Assembly: GCA_965644295.1 (NCBI GenBank)
Contig: CBFFRP010000598.1
Span: 22,403-86,402 of the forward strand
DNA from: Paraphysomonas bandaiensis
Taxonomy: Eukaryota; Chrysophyceae
Direction of reading: 5' to 3'
Length of the DNA: 64,000 nucleotides
Shown here: positions 10,627 through 22,228 of the stretch, piece after piece
Position numbering within the stretch: position 1 is the stretch's first letter
Layout: each line of letters opens with the position of its first letter
Notes under the pieces: generated by a model
The model's input: only the letters and a program-made list of their open reading frames with translations
The model's database searches: none
Told to the model about the DNA's origin: nothing
Translations under genes and position numbers: made by a program

Positions 10627-12427
10627 TATGCAGTGTCCTTAGAATGTCCCCCTCACTGTATGGTAACAATAAATAAGTACTCGGTTGGCAACAGCAAGAA
10701 ACAAACATATGCAACAGCACAAGAGCGAGGAGAGATACGCACACCGCACAGCTAGCTGCATATGCTGACGAATAAAATACGATCTGAAGAAGATCCACCT
10801 AAAACCAGAGAAATGTGTTGCAATACAGGGAAATATCGGGAAATATGCAGGAATATCCCCAGAAATCGGGCCAGAAAACGAAACACCCTGTCGAAAGTGC
10901 TAAATATCCGGATATCTAGTTTATCGGTGTGTATATATTCAGCCTCAGTCCAAGTATGTTATGGGTATACATCATGCAACAACAGGCCACGCAAAGACTG
11001 CATCACATACAGAGGATTGGCTGCGTTGTGACCACAGGAGGATGCATCGGGGCACTGTAGGCTATAGCCATGGATAGGATGTGTGCGATGAAGATTATTG
11101 CTGTGGCTATATGATGTAACGGATTGCTGACCAGTGCCTCCTGATACCCCATCAGCCAGTGGAAGTGGCTCTCTGCTAATAGCCAGTCACAATGTCACTG
11201 TGAGACTCAATAGCTGTATGCGGCTATCGTCTGTAACGGTGTGAGGAGATGTACTTTCATCTTATTGTTTTTGTCACGTATTCTCATTTGCATAATACTG
11301 AACTCAAACTAGTGAGAATGAGGAAACATTTGGAGGTCGATTTGATAACGTGAGTATATTGTGTCGCAAGTGGTGCTCGGACGTAGCTCGTATATTACAT
11401 ATTTTTGTAAAGGACTACGATACACTACATATTACGCATGTATTGGCAGTAATGGTGACGTGATCAGTGTAACTACTATCCCGATATTACTTATATTTCT
11501 ATCATTATGAGCTTGTTGAGTTATCACCGGCATATGAGGTACAGAAATGTACAATTAGGAGGTGGTTTGGGGCTAGAGAGATCATGTTAATAATCTACAT
11601 AAATACGTACAGTGGAGGTGAATGGAAAACGAATTCGTGAAGGGAAGTAGGAGCAGAAATACGGAGCGCCTCGTTAGGGGAAGATGTATACTCTTGCACG
11701 AGAGCTAAGGTTGCGGTTATCTTTTGAAACCCTTGTCTTTGCAGTACGGATTCAAGCTAGTGCATAACAGAGTTGATTTGTGGGCCCAATGGACACTCTG
11801 CTGTTGTCCGGATCGACATCTGCTTCAGTACAATAACTTTTACTTTGCAATAGTGATTGCTCTCAGTCACGATATAAGTCTTTATTATATTTTTAAATTG
11901 GCATTTTTATATTCAGTGGCTATTATAACAGTCCAACCGCGTATTCCATAGCTGTGGGAAAGTAGTGAAAGTGTTCTACTTTGTTGATAAATTTTTCACC
12001 GTGCTTGTAAGTTCACCTAAGCTCATCTACAGATCGTAACATACTGCGAGTTTGTTCCACAATTCCAGTGGCCGGTTTCTCGCCTACTTGTATAAGTATA
12101 TACTATACATACCATATACTTGTAGCAATATAATGTTCATCGCTTCTTAGAAGAGTAACTCTAAATTTTTGTGAACAGCTGTATTGTTCCCGGAATGACA
12201 TCATTATAGGACGACATCTAGATGAGTACGCCAATATGTTATTACAATGTACCACCATTACGAAGTTCGTAAGAGGTATTGAATAAGAAATTAATTTGTC
12301 AAATATAATGTCAATTGATTTTTGTGACTATCGTCTTATACTCGTCTATCACAATACAAATAGTTGGTATTCCCAGCTATTAAATATCTTTCGGAAATGC
12401 AGCCCACTCAAAAGTGATTCAAATTGA
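10627..12427. other. Intergenic with a displaced RidA fragment
   Basis: About 1.8 kb upstream of the RidA gene and downstream of the surface protein gene. Apart from the RidA fragment at 12020-12091, only short frames without protein character are present. Confidence 0.45.
12020..12091 (-). pseudogene. 72-bp duplicated fragment of the RidA gene
   Basis: These 72 bases equal 10307-10378 of the RidA coding sequence in the same orientation, differing at only two positions (CCAGTGGCCGG versus CCAGTAGTCGG). The similarity ends abruptly on both sides. It is too short to encode a domain and reads as a recent stray duplication 1.7 kb upstream of its source. Confidence 0.85.
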
Positions 12428-15400
12428 TCACACAGCTTTAATTTCAGCATTTTGAGAGTCCAGGTCAGATGAAAGTGAGTCACTGGTACGTATTATTTCC
12501 CTGTCATCATGAACGAGCTCATCATAGGGCGACTGCATGGGATTCCAATCCATCGTAATCGAGCTTTGTCTTGTAGAGGTGCGGTAAGGGAAAATATTGA
12601 TAAAACCAGTCGTATGATTTGGCGACTCCACAGGTGGTACAGCATCGGAAGAGTGGTTATCCAAAGTCACGCATTCTGTGCTAGGAGATACATATATGGA
12701 CTTTTTGTAGTAGTAGCTGGTTACTCCGCCCACTACAATAATTGTAGCACACAAAATAAAGAGAATTAAAACAGGAGTCGTAAATAGAGTGGTTGTGGAT
12801 GGTTCTGAAACTTTTTCATGTTGTTCCTCAGAATTGACATCAAGAAGCACAGGACATGTTCCATCGATTGGTGTAGATAATACCGGAAGTTCTAGGTACC
12901 ATTCCCTGCATCGATCAGCCGGTGACCGGTGGTCGCTATCATGACAAATGCATGCTGTGCCGTTTGAATTACACGTGCCAAGCCAGCTGCAGTAGTAGTC
13001 AACTGATCCCGGCAAACAGCATTCTCCGTGGTTGAGTTCCGGACCGAGATGATGCACCATACACTGTTCTGTAGCCCAGTAGTGCATATTGTCGCACACA
13101 CACGTAGTTCCACTTGCATGACAGTATCCATTATTGTTACATTCAGATCGGCTACTTGGAAAACACGAAAACTCCGATGCGCCTAAAAATGAGGAAATAG
13201 TAGGGGGAATAGGATACCAAGTACTGCAGCGATCCTCCGAATACCGGTGCTCTGTATCATGACACAAACACTCCAGACCATCATGAGAGCAAGTGCCCTG
13301 CCAGCTGCAGTACTGGTCTACAGTATCAGGATAGCAAAACCAGCCGTCCTCAAGCTCTCGCCCGTCGTGCCATGTAGAGCATTGTTCAGAGGGCCAGTAG
13401 TGAAGGTAGTCATCACATACACACTCGTCTCCAGTATCGGAACAATATCCACGATTGTGGCATATCTCCCGGTCACCAGCAATGCATTGAAAAGAAGGTG
13501 GTTGTATGCTAGGTGCATAAGTAGGATATAGTGTCAGTGATGTAGTAGGTAGTGATGCATACCAAGTACTGCAGCGATCCTCCGAATACCGGTGCTCTGT
13601 ATCATGACACAAACACTCCAGACCATCATGAGAGCAAGTGCCCTGCCAGCTGCAGTACTGGTCTACAGTATCAGGATAGCAAAACCAGCCGTCCTCAAGC
13701 TCTCGCCCGTCGTGCCATGTAGAGCATTGTTCAGAGGGCCAGTAGTGAAGGTAGTCATCACATACACACTCGTCTCCAGTATCGGAACAATATCCACGAT
13801 TGTGGCATATCTCCCGGTCACCAGCAATGCATTGAAAAGAAGGTGGTTGTATGCTAGGTACATAAGTAGGATATAGTGTCAGTGATATTGGTGGAATTGT
13901 GCCGCTAGGTGATGAAGTAGGTAGTGATGCATACCAAGTACTGCAGCGATCCTCCGAATACCGGTGCTCTGTATCATGACACAAACACTCCAGACCATCA
14001 TGAGAGCAAGTGCCCTGCCAGCTGCAGTACTGGTCTACAGTATCAGGATAGCAAAACCAGCCGTCCTCAAGCTCTCGCCCGTCGTGCCATGTAGAGCATT
14101 GTTCAGAGGGCCAGTAGTGAAGGTAGTCATAGCACACACACTCGTCTCCAGTATCAGAACAATATCCACGATTGTTGCAGTAAGAAACATCACCGGGAAT
14201 GCATAATATGCGAGTTGGGTGGCTGGTAGGTGTTAAAGTGGGTAAGGATGTAGGAATCACAGTCGGGGCAGCAGAAGGAGATCCAGTTGGGGAAACAGTC
14301 GGTGATTGAGTTGGGTTTCTGGTCGGGAAGGACGTTGGACTGTTAGTCGGACATAGAGTGGGATGCATGGTCGGGGTAGCCGTCGGTACTGTAGATGGAG
14401 AGCTGGTTGGGATCAAAGACGGACAAACAGTCGGTGAAGATGTTGGAGAACTGGTCGGGGAAATGGTGGGAGAAAATGAAGGTAAAGAAGACGGTGCACC
14501 AGAAGGAGCTACAGTGGGATAATAAGTTGGAAACGCAGTCGTTTGCGACGAAGGCATCTGTGTGGGAAATTGTGTTGGCAGTGGATCACTAGTTAGTTTT
14601 AGCGCATACAACTTGCCGTCATCATTTCCAATGTACAGCACTGCGCCGCTGGGAGCCAGTCTCGGCTCCGTCTGATATATCTGCAAGGCAAAATAAACAG
14701 TATGACTTTCAATAGAACATCGTTGCGTATACTTACCACACTACCCAGAGAAAAAGTAGACAGGCGTTCGCCAGTCGTACAATTAACAGCATGAACAGTG
14801 CGTCCATATTCAGCAAAAAACAACACACCCTCTGTTGGACCGAACCCCATAGCAGGGACCGATACAATCTACGGTGGAGTTAGAAAACTATTCAATGTAA
14901 CATTATACTGCTACCATACATGTGATGATGTGTAATACTCCCATATACGACTGCCTGTAACCGCATCTACAGCAATCATTTTCCTTCCGAGGGTACCCAC
15001 ATAAACAACTCCGTTCCAATACAAGGATCCGTCCTCTGTCTGAGCACATCGACATAAGTGTGCTGATACGTATGTTTTCACATCATATAATACTTACGCA
15101 TGCACCAAGATTGTATCGCCATATTATTGATCCAGTTAAGCTGTTTAGAGCCCAAAGTGAACCGTCACATGTGCTGAAGAATACAGATCCATCGTCACTC
15201 ACGGAGGGATAAGAGGCCATCTATATACACGAGTAACAAATATATATGATCGATAAAAGTGATATACCAAACTATTTTGAATTTGACTGGAAAACTCCCA
15301 CTTTTTTAGTCCAGTCGCTGTATCTATAGCATAGAGTTTGCCGTTTCCGAGAGTTCCTTGATATACAGTGTCGCCTTGAACTGTAGCTCCGTTATATGCC

Positions 15401-16028
15401 TATTGAATGTGAAGAGATGGGACAAAAACCAACACTCAATACCGTAAATGATGTGAAGTAACTCCAAAGTACATTTCCAGTATTACCATCCAATTTAAAT
15501 AGTCTGGCAATAGAGGAGGTTGATATATACAAGTTTCCGTCTTCATCCAAAGCAATGCCAGCATAATTCTATTATTTAATACTTGAGCACGCTGCAGCAC
15601 ATACAAACACTGATTACCACAGGATATAAGGTTCTAAACCAGATGATATTTCCATTTTCTCCATTGAGACAAGCAATTCTACCGGTAGTAGTAGCGACAT
15701 AAACTTTTCCGTCATCCCTCACAGCGGGTGTGGATTGTGTCTAATCAAAGAGCTCGTTATCAGAATTGTTCAGAAGCATCCGCTACTCTACCGGTTCAAT
15801 ATATCTGCTCCACAGCGTAGCTCCTGTGTCCCCATTCACTGATGAAATAACGCCCGATCGAGATCCCACGTATACCTGTCCTGCGAGTCCGATGGCAGGA
15901 GCGGATCGGATGCTATTCGATGTAGAGTGTAGCCACAGGACAGATAACTCGATAGTGGCCCCTGTCTGTGTAATCAATGCGATCAACAGAGACAGAAATA
16001 GTCGCGATGAAACAAACATTGTGTACAA
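12428..16028 (-). CDS. Cell-surface protein: PQQ-type beta-propeller, PT-rich stalk, EGF-like modules, one membrane span
   Basis: Eight exons (16028-15792, 15742-15620, 15568-15443, 15399-15268, 15220-15098, 15039-14920, 14868-14737, 14680-12428), all phase 0, give 1081 aa. A signal peptide (FLSLLIALITQTGA) is followed by PQQ-like blades of about 42 aa with the pattern G-x-VYV-x(3-5)-G-x-(I/L)-x-A-(I/V)-(N/D)-x-TG-x(3-4)-W; exons 2-7 each encode one blade. Residues 363-489 are a PTxxPT stalk. From 491 come four double modules with 12 Cys each (C-x7/8-C-x5-C-x6-C-x-C-x11-C twice), three nearly identical and one diverged. A membrane helix (VLILFILCATIIVVGGV) and a 92-aa Ser/Asp-rich cytoplasmic tail end the protein. 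The architecture suggests an adhesion or sensing receptor; the ligand is unknown. An extra blade-like piece opens exon 8. Confidence 0.85.
13215..14180. repeat. Three near-identical copies of the EGF-module coding unit
   Basis: Copies start at 13215, 13560 and 13932 (offsets of 345 and 372 bp, both multiples of 3, so frame is kept). Over the cysteine modules they are almost identical at nucleotide level; differences lie mainly in linkers and at the outer edge of the third copy. A fourth, diverged copy lies at about 12890-13165. Recent unequal duplication or gene conversion is the likely cause. Confidence 0.9.
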
Positions 16029-16556
16029 TGCGTCTTATCAAACTTTGAGAGAGGTTTGAAGGTGGTGAGATAGTGTGTAAGTGTGCCATGTATGCGATAA
16101 ACGTGAAGTGATTCTTGCTATGATGAGGGGTTCGAACTTCACTTCAAAGTAACATATCTGCACCTTCAATTCAAACCTGTCCGCATCTAGATACTACCTG
16201 CACTACACCGCATACACATACACTTGCTGTACAGTGTCTCTCATATCTTTTCATGCCTCAGTATCTTCAATGCAGTGTCCACTTCACTTTGGAGAATTCA
16301 AGTCAATGACGGTCGACTATTTTTCATGTATTTCTTTCGTATACGGGGTGTATACTGGAATAGGGTTGCAATCCGGATTGACCGTCCTGCTATATACGTA
16401 CAGCAGTGTGTTCCGTGTTCTGTCAGTATCCATGTATCTCATATCAGAATATATGATCCTGTAGCATCCCTGCGTACATACATACACACAAGCCTCCTGA
16501 TATTAACATCATCATATTATCAACTCAGATACTCTGCTTTTATAGCTTATAAGACA
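16029..16556. promoter_or_regulatory. Divergent promoter region
   Basis: 528 bp between the surface protein (-) and MAPEG (+) genes. It includes the decamer at 16399-16408. Frames across it start upstream of the MAPEG ATG but lack protein-like text. Confidence 0.4.
16399..16408 (+). promoter_or_regulatory. TACAGCAGTG decamer
   Basis: Exact TACAGCAGTR match in the shared upstream region, 149 bp from the MAPEG start codon. Confidence 0.35.
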
Positions 16557-17070
16557 ATGGCTTCATTCTATCTCAATACTCTCCAAACGTACTTGCCTCT
16601 CATTGGTGTGAATGCAGTGGCTATTCAATTGGGAACCGCCCGCTGTCGGCTTGAAAATGAGACCCCCTCCCAGAAAGTGGACACAGGCAACTGGCCGTTG
16701 AAGAATGTAATAAATTAACCTGGAAATATGTGTTTAACTTAAGCACCAGGTGTTTAAAACGGTGTTACTGGTGTTTGGGCCATCCAAGGCCTCCAAACAA
16801 GAGCGAGCGGAAGCTATCCAGGTTTTTATTGATCTGCAGAGAAACTTTTTGGAAAGTGTCGTACCTTTTACAGCAATGGCATGCGGTGTCGCCTTGACCG
16901 TAAAATCTCCTTCTGCTAATGCTTCTCTGGCAGTCCAAGTGTTTTGTGTGAGCCGAACTTTGCACAACTTACTCTTCGTATATCCTCATCAGCCGTTTCG
17001 CGCTTTTTCTTTTGTTCCACAGTTATTATGTCAACTCGTTCTTGCGTGGGAAATGTTTAGTTCACGTTAA
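16557..17070 (+). CDS. MAPEG-family membrane protein (glutathione transferase/prostaglandin synthase-like)
   Basis: Two exons, 16557-16706 and 16750-17070, join in phase to 156 aa, the usual size of the family. An N-terminal membrane helix (YLPLIGVNAVAIQLGTAR) is followed by a polar loop. Then come QRNFLESVVPFTAMACGVAL (the QxNxLExxP block diagnostic of MAPEG), SLAVQVFCVSRTLHNLLFVY and a C-terminal helix (FVPQLLCQLVLAWEMF). Family members form trimers in ER or mitochondrial membranes and use glutathione for conjugation, peroxide reduction or eicosanoid synthesis. Which of these applies cannot be read from the sequence. The first codon of exon 2 is GTG and is internal, not a start. Confidence 0.8.
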
Positions 17071-18165
17071 AGCTGTGCAGAATCACTTATAGGATGTAGC
17101 AAGTAGACCGCCTGTTAACAAGTCACTAACGGCAAAATATCCAGAACTCTTACAGTTTAGCAAATAAGCAATCAACATTTATTTTTAATTAAATCTCAAA
17201 TTCTGGTAAAGAGTCCTTGATTATACAGGGGAATATTGTTATAGTACAATTACAGAACGTATTTCGTGAATACAAGGACATATAAAAAATTCGACTGTAA
17301 TCACTGAATTACCCACCATGGTGGGGCACGAAGCTATACTTTCAAAGATACGATATTAATATGAGAAAAAATAATGAGTGTACGTACAGAAAACGAGTAT
17401 TTTCTTTATTTCCTTCATCTTCTGTGTCGTATAGAGTCTTGGTTGTGCAGAATAGTAGTGAGTGTGTTTTTATTATATTACCGACGTTACGTACTAGTTA
17501 CAAGTAATCGGTAATCTGTATCTGTTAGTAGTTAAATTCATGTTGTCTATATATTAGATTAGAGCTCTACACCCTACGGAATTCAGTATTAGTGTCATGG
17601 TAAATATCGACTGGTATCTTAAGGCTTTGTTAGTAAATCAATCGCATAGGATCTAAGAAAGAGTGCAAACGTTTCATTGACAACTAAGAGTATGCACATA
17701 ATAAAAAGAAGAAATTTCTTTGGTATTTCATTTTAACAAAAATACAAACTAGCAACAGGCAATTAGGAATAATACCAATAAGATACCTTTTTATGACGTT
17801 AAGCAGTAATCAGTACCTGTTAATAGCTAACTTCAGGGCGTCTACATATCTACATAATAGATTAGCATTGTACACCTCACAGGTACCAGTGTGTGGAGCA
17901 TAAATCAGCGCTTTCTTAATAACTCAAGTATACAGGTATATGAATTGATATAAACATCGTTGTCCGTTGAGAGTTTACATATTCTATTATGACATATGGA
18001 GGGACACCATCCACTTATTAAAGTTAAGTTTTCCAGGATAGAATATGTGCAAAATATTGAAAAAGTAGCTATAATTTTTATTTATGTGGTCGTGATTGTA
18101 ATAATATATTTACTCTATTTATTTTAATAGTAACGAATAGTATTTTAGCAATTCCAATTTATCCT
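17071..18165. other. AT-rich intergenic with a diverged repeat pair
   Basis: No gene is supported. Two diverged copies of a roughly 90-bp sequence lie at 17483-17577 and 17795-17880. Confidence 0.45.
17483..17880. repeat. Diverged direct repeat pair (~90 bp)
   Basis: 17483-17577 and 17795-17880 share, in order, GACGTTA, AGTAATC-GTA--CTGT, TTA-TAG-TAA-TTCA, GTCTA-ATAT and TAGATTAG. They are old copies of a short dispersed sequence, 312 bp apart. Confidence 0.45.
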
Positions 18166-19561
18166 TTAATATGATTTGCTATTACTGACACTAACAACAA
18201 AAAGAAAAAACGAAGCGACCGCTGTAGACACTTTAATAATCATGTTGAAAGTAATAAATTGTCTAGTGCCATAAAATGGCACTCCAAGGGGAATAGCCTG
18301 CACTTTTAGGATAGCCATTTGATACGCAGAAATATTGCTATCGTCAAACTGCACATGTGCTTGTACATCACCGAGCGCCAACAAAATCCTGTAGACATAA
18401 CGCTCAGTCAGCGATGTGGCAAATATTCTCCGAATAAGCACAAGAAAGTGAATAATATATAAATGAATGAGCAAAAACATGAGTGTTTATCTACCTCTCA
18501 TTTTGGGCGTACACACTGGCAACGCTGCATGATACGAGTAATAGAACTACAATATTCACACCAACCCATATGACACCCGATATGGAGGTTCGCCCCGGTA
18601 ATTCGTTCAATAAGAAAGACTATGCATAAAAACATGAGTATCACAAGTAAGTGGTATATATTTCAGTTACCTCGAGAAGAAATGCAGTAAGGGGGGCACA
18701 GATTCCAATATTTACGGTAGTCATAAGGCTAACTTTGGACACAAGAAGTTTATTAGCCCCATGAAGCTCATCATACCAGTCCATCAACTGTGCAACTGAT
18801 AGTTCTTTATTGTCACCTGTCCTAGAGGCAGATATTCGGGACACTAAGGCTTTAGCCCGGCAAACTAGTGCGTATGAAGGGATACATATAAACATCATGG
18901 ACAGAAACCAGCCATAGCTATAGAAATACCAAAAACAAATACCAAATACAGTAAACCAAAGCTTCCTAGTTAACGGTAGAATAGTGTAGAAACCATCAGC
19001 AGATAGATAAACTACAGAAACACACGTTAAATTTATAATCACGCCCAATGCCACGAGGGTAGTTATGAGCCACGACACACGCTTCACATTTGTGTCATAG
19101 TCAGAGTCAACGTAGCCGTGTTTGCTGAACAACTCATTAGCATGAGACCTCAAAAGGGTGTGCATAAATTTGACAAGAGACTCCTTGCGAAATATAATAT
19201 CATATGCTACTAGTACATATATAGTTGTGGAATGAATCATCCAAACCGCGTTGCTCAATCGGTGAAAAAATGCACCGTTTACAGGTGACAAGAACATACT
19301 AATTAAAACCCCTGCCAGAACTATTATCATCACTGACGATATCATAATCGGAAGTATAGTAGAATTCCGAAACGTACACAAACCAGCCCATCTCAATATA
19401 CACACTGGACCTTTCAAGTGTGGAACATCATCCACTAAAAGGGCGGTATTATCAAAGCTTGCTGCTGCACTGGAGAAACTCATTGGGTTCATAGTCGACG
19501 CTGTCGAGCAGCTTTTGTTACTCTGACGAACACTAGTACTATTCATATATGCAGTTGACAT
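18166..19561 (-). CDS. Seven-span membrane protein resembling gustatory-receptor-like (GRL) channels
   Basis: Exons 19561-18671, 18619-18495 and 18427-18166 join in phase to 425 aa. Seven hydrophobic segments can be placed: ILPIMISSVMIIVLAGVLIS, AVWMIHSTTIYVLVAYDIIF, LITTLVALGVIINLTCVSVV, FGICFWYFYSYGWFLSMMFI, LMTTVNIGICAPLTAFLLE, GVIWVGVNIVVLLLVSCSVA and MIIKVSTAVASFFLFVVSVS. A cytoplasmic-type N-terminus of about 75 aa, a long loop between spans 4 and 5 with MDWYDELHGANKLLVSKVS, and a very short tail after span 7 all match the insect GR/OR layout. So do the length and the RQFITFN motif before span 7. GRL relatives occur in some protists and plants. The assignment rests on topology and short motifs, so an unrelated 7TM protein remains possible. 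Confidence 0.5.
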
Positions 19562-20198
19562 CGAACAATAAAACTATGACCTCGAAGCCCTCGCCTTGCA
19601 ACGTCTACGAAACCCCAATTACACCAAACTATACTGATAAAGTAGTGACACTGATATCTAAAACCAGTGAGCTAGATCTACCAGTATGGTGGTGGTTGCC
19701 TTCATGCGGATCTGTGGTGCGGCTGATGTGATGTGCTGTGTACAGTGTACACCATATACAGACTACTGTTAGTACAATGTATTCTATGTATACGGTGCAT
19801 TCACACAATCAAATGTGAGTGAAGAGCATGCGTATCTATGAGGAGGACTTCGAAGTGAATGTGATGTGGATATATGCATGTATGAGTACATGATTCAGAG
19901 GCTCTGCTGCTGCCTCTACTCACAGACACGAGTGAGGACTATCAACAGTGTGTGGTCATAGTGGTGTATAGTGGTGTGTACTCCTGCTTTCTTCAATATA
20001 TCTAGCACGAAAGTAACTCCACTATCCTACGAATAAATACGCTTTATCCACTATTGATTGGATGTGAGTGTTTCTAGTGGTCAATCACATGTATATATGT
20101 GTTATATATACTATACGAACTGTGATGTGATATATCTGACAGACTGTTTGCTCCCATACACTGCGACAGTTGAGGCGTCGTGGTGGTTATTCCGTGAC
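19562..20198. promoter_or_regulatory. Divergent promoter region
   Basis: 637 bp between the GRL-like (-) and mitochondrial carrier (+) genes, with TGTACAGTGTACACC at about 19739-19753 (a short palindrome). No gene seen; the 60-codon frame at 19549 is antisense shadow. Confidence 0.35.
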
Positions 20199-21312
20199 AT
20201 GTCTTCTGTCTCTGTGTCTGTCTCTGCATCCGCCCCTCCGCGCAGTGAATCATATGTGGTGAAGGCGTTACTCTCTGGATCTGTGTGTGCTTTTGTGGCT
20301 GCTCTCGTTAATCCTCTTGATGTCGTTAAGGTAACGCTCCGTTGAACTTATGGCGTTATTTATACCAATTTGTAAATATCAGATTCGAATGCAAAATCAA
20401 TCTCTGAGTAGTCCGTGGCCAGAGAAAACTATGATCTCTGGTCTTATCAGAATTTATCGTGATGAAGGAATACGTGGTTGGTGTCGCGGGGTGAATGCAT
20501 CGATCCTGCGCGAACTATTTTACTCGTCTATTCGCATTGGAGCTTATGAGCCAATTCTATTACTATTGAGTAAGGGAAATGACGAATTACCATCACCTGC
20601 AGCTAAATTTGCAAGTGGTCTACTGTCGGGAGGTATCGGATCCGCACTTGGAAACCCAACAGATTTAGTGAAGGTATTAGTTTATTTATTTCTGAATCAC
20701 TGTGTTAATAATGTATCCGTAGATAAATTTTCAAGCGTTGCTTCCAGGCGGAACTCTACCGTACCGAACAACATTCGGGGCTTTTACGTATATATTTAAG
20801 TCTCAAGGCGTATCAGGGTTGTATAAAGGTTGGGCTGTCACGTCAACGCGATCAGCAATTCTTACCTCAGCTCAAATGGGAAGCTACGATAGCATCAAAA
20901 ATAACTTTCTTCGGAAGCACTTGGGTATGCAAGATGGGTACCCATTACATCTAACTGCATCACTTATATCTGGTCTTATTACAACGACAGCTGCTAATCC
21001 AGGTATAAAGCTTTGAAAGTGCGACTGCATTCATAATTATTTATTTTTTGTAGTGGATGTCATTAAGACGAGATACATGAGTGATGTTGCTGGTAGATAT
21101 AGGAGTCCTCTACAGTGCGTACTTGCTACCTATAGGGAGGGCGGAATATATATCTTCTTCAAGGTTGCACAGAACATTGCAATTTTAAAGTAGTTGACAT
21201 TGTTATATTACAGGGATGGACTCCGTCATATTGCCGTCTTGGTCCACATATATGCCTATCTTTCCTTCTAATTGAACAAGCTAGAATCTGTATGGGTTTT
21301 CCCACTATATAG
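20199..21312 (+). CDS. Mitochondrial carrier (SLC25), UCP/dicarboxylate-like
   Basis: Exons 20199-20330, 20383-20673, 20723-21002, 21054-21163 and 21214-21312 join in phase to 303 aa, the normal carrier length. All three Px(D/E)xx(K/R) signatures are present: NPLDVVKIRMQ, NPTDLVKINFQ and NPVDVIKTRYM, each at the end of an odd-numbered helix and each near a splice junction. Following motifs (RDEGIRGWCRGVNASILREL, SQGVSGLYKGWAVTSTRSAI, FKGWTPSYCRLGPHICLSFL) fit the UCP4/UCP5/dicarboxylate/oxoglutarate group. It would exchange anionic metabolites across the inner membrane; substrate unknown. An upstream in-frame ATG at 20058 exists but the residues between are not protein-like, so I chose 20199. 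Confidence 0.88.
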
Positions 21313-22228
21313 CCTGCAGTCAGTGCAGGGTGTGTATACGAAAACGTTTAATGTAAATATTTTATTGCAGTAAAATAAAACCCCACTGATTTTGGGAATG
21401 GTATATCTATTATATCTATTCAATTTCACGACAGGTTAATGATATAATATATGTTATGTTTTGGTTAAAATTTTGACGAGAAGTTCAGCTAGAGTGTAGA
21501 AAACGCTTTGCATTTCAACGTCTGCCCTATCTTGTACATTACTATTCCGATGAGTAGTGCTAGAATACAGTGTAGCCTTTCAACAACTTGAGCATTTCAA
21601 TCATAGAATTTATTCTGGTACTTGTTAGAATTGGACACTTCACTTAAGTTAACCTAGCTCAACACGTAAACCTTAACCGTGCTTTGTTACACGCAGTGCA
21701 AAGAATTAGAATATTATTAAGCTCAGCAATTCTCACCAGTATCATCTGTTCTCACCAGTTACTCCTATATCATACATAGTCAATAGTAACACATCAGTAA
21801 CTGAATTTACTTCCTTTGTAACTATATTTTCCTGACACACGTATGAGTTGACTTCACCTATTGCACACTATCAACCCACTGCAATGTACAATGTACAATA
21901 TATATCGCATCCTACTGCAGAACTCAACACTCCTGGCATGCCAAGTCTCTATTTTCTATATTGTAACTTGCAACCTCTTCGATTAATATATTTCACATAG
22001 TCAGACTTGGGAATGAGTACACTACCACACTACAGATCACTGAAGAGGCACCAAAAATTACTAATCGTAGTCTATCATATGCGATGAAAAATAACAGAAA
22101 GAGTATACTCTTGCCTTTAAATTTCACCATAAAAGAAAATTTGTCTAGAAACTATAGCAAGTCATAGCACTAAGGTTTCGGCGTACAGGTTCTAAATATT
22201 ACTGATGTGTTGTAAAAATCAAAGAAGA
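21313..22228. other. AT-rich convergent intergenic
   Basis: 916 bp between convergent 3' ends. No supported feature. The string ACTTCCTTTGTAACTAT at about 21809 resembles ACTTCCTTTATAACTAT at about 5004, hinting at an old dispersed repeat. Confidence 0.4.

Noticed and set aside
13247-14206. Plus-strand frames repeated at 13247, 13592 and 13964
   Set aside because: They are antisense shadows of the triplicated EGF-module coding sequence, identical because the DNA is repeated.
16123-16142. GGTTCGAAC string resembling a tRNA T-loop
   Set aside because: Flanking bases do not form the five-pair T stem and no acceptor, D or anticodon arm could be drawn upstream.
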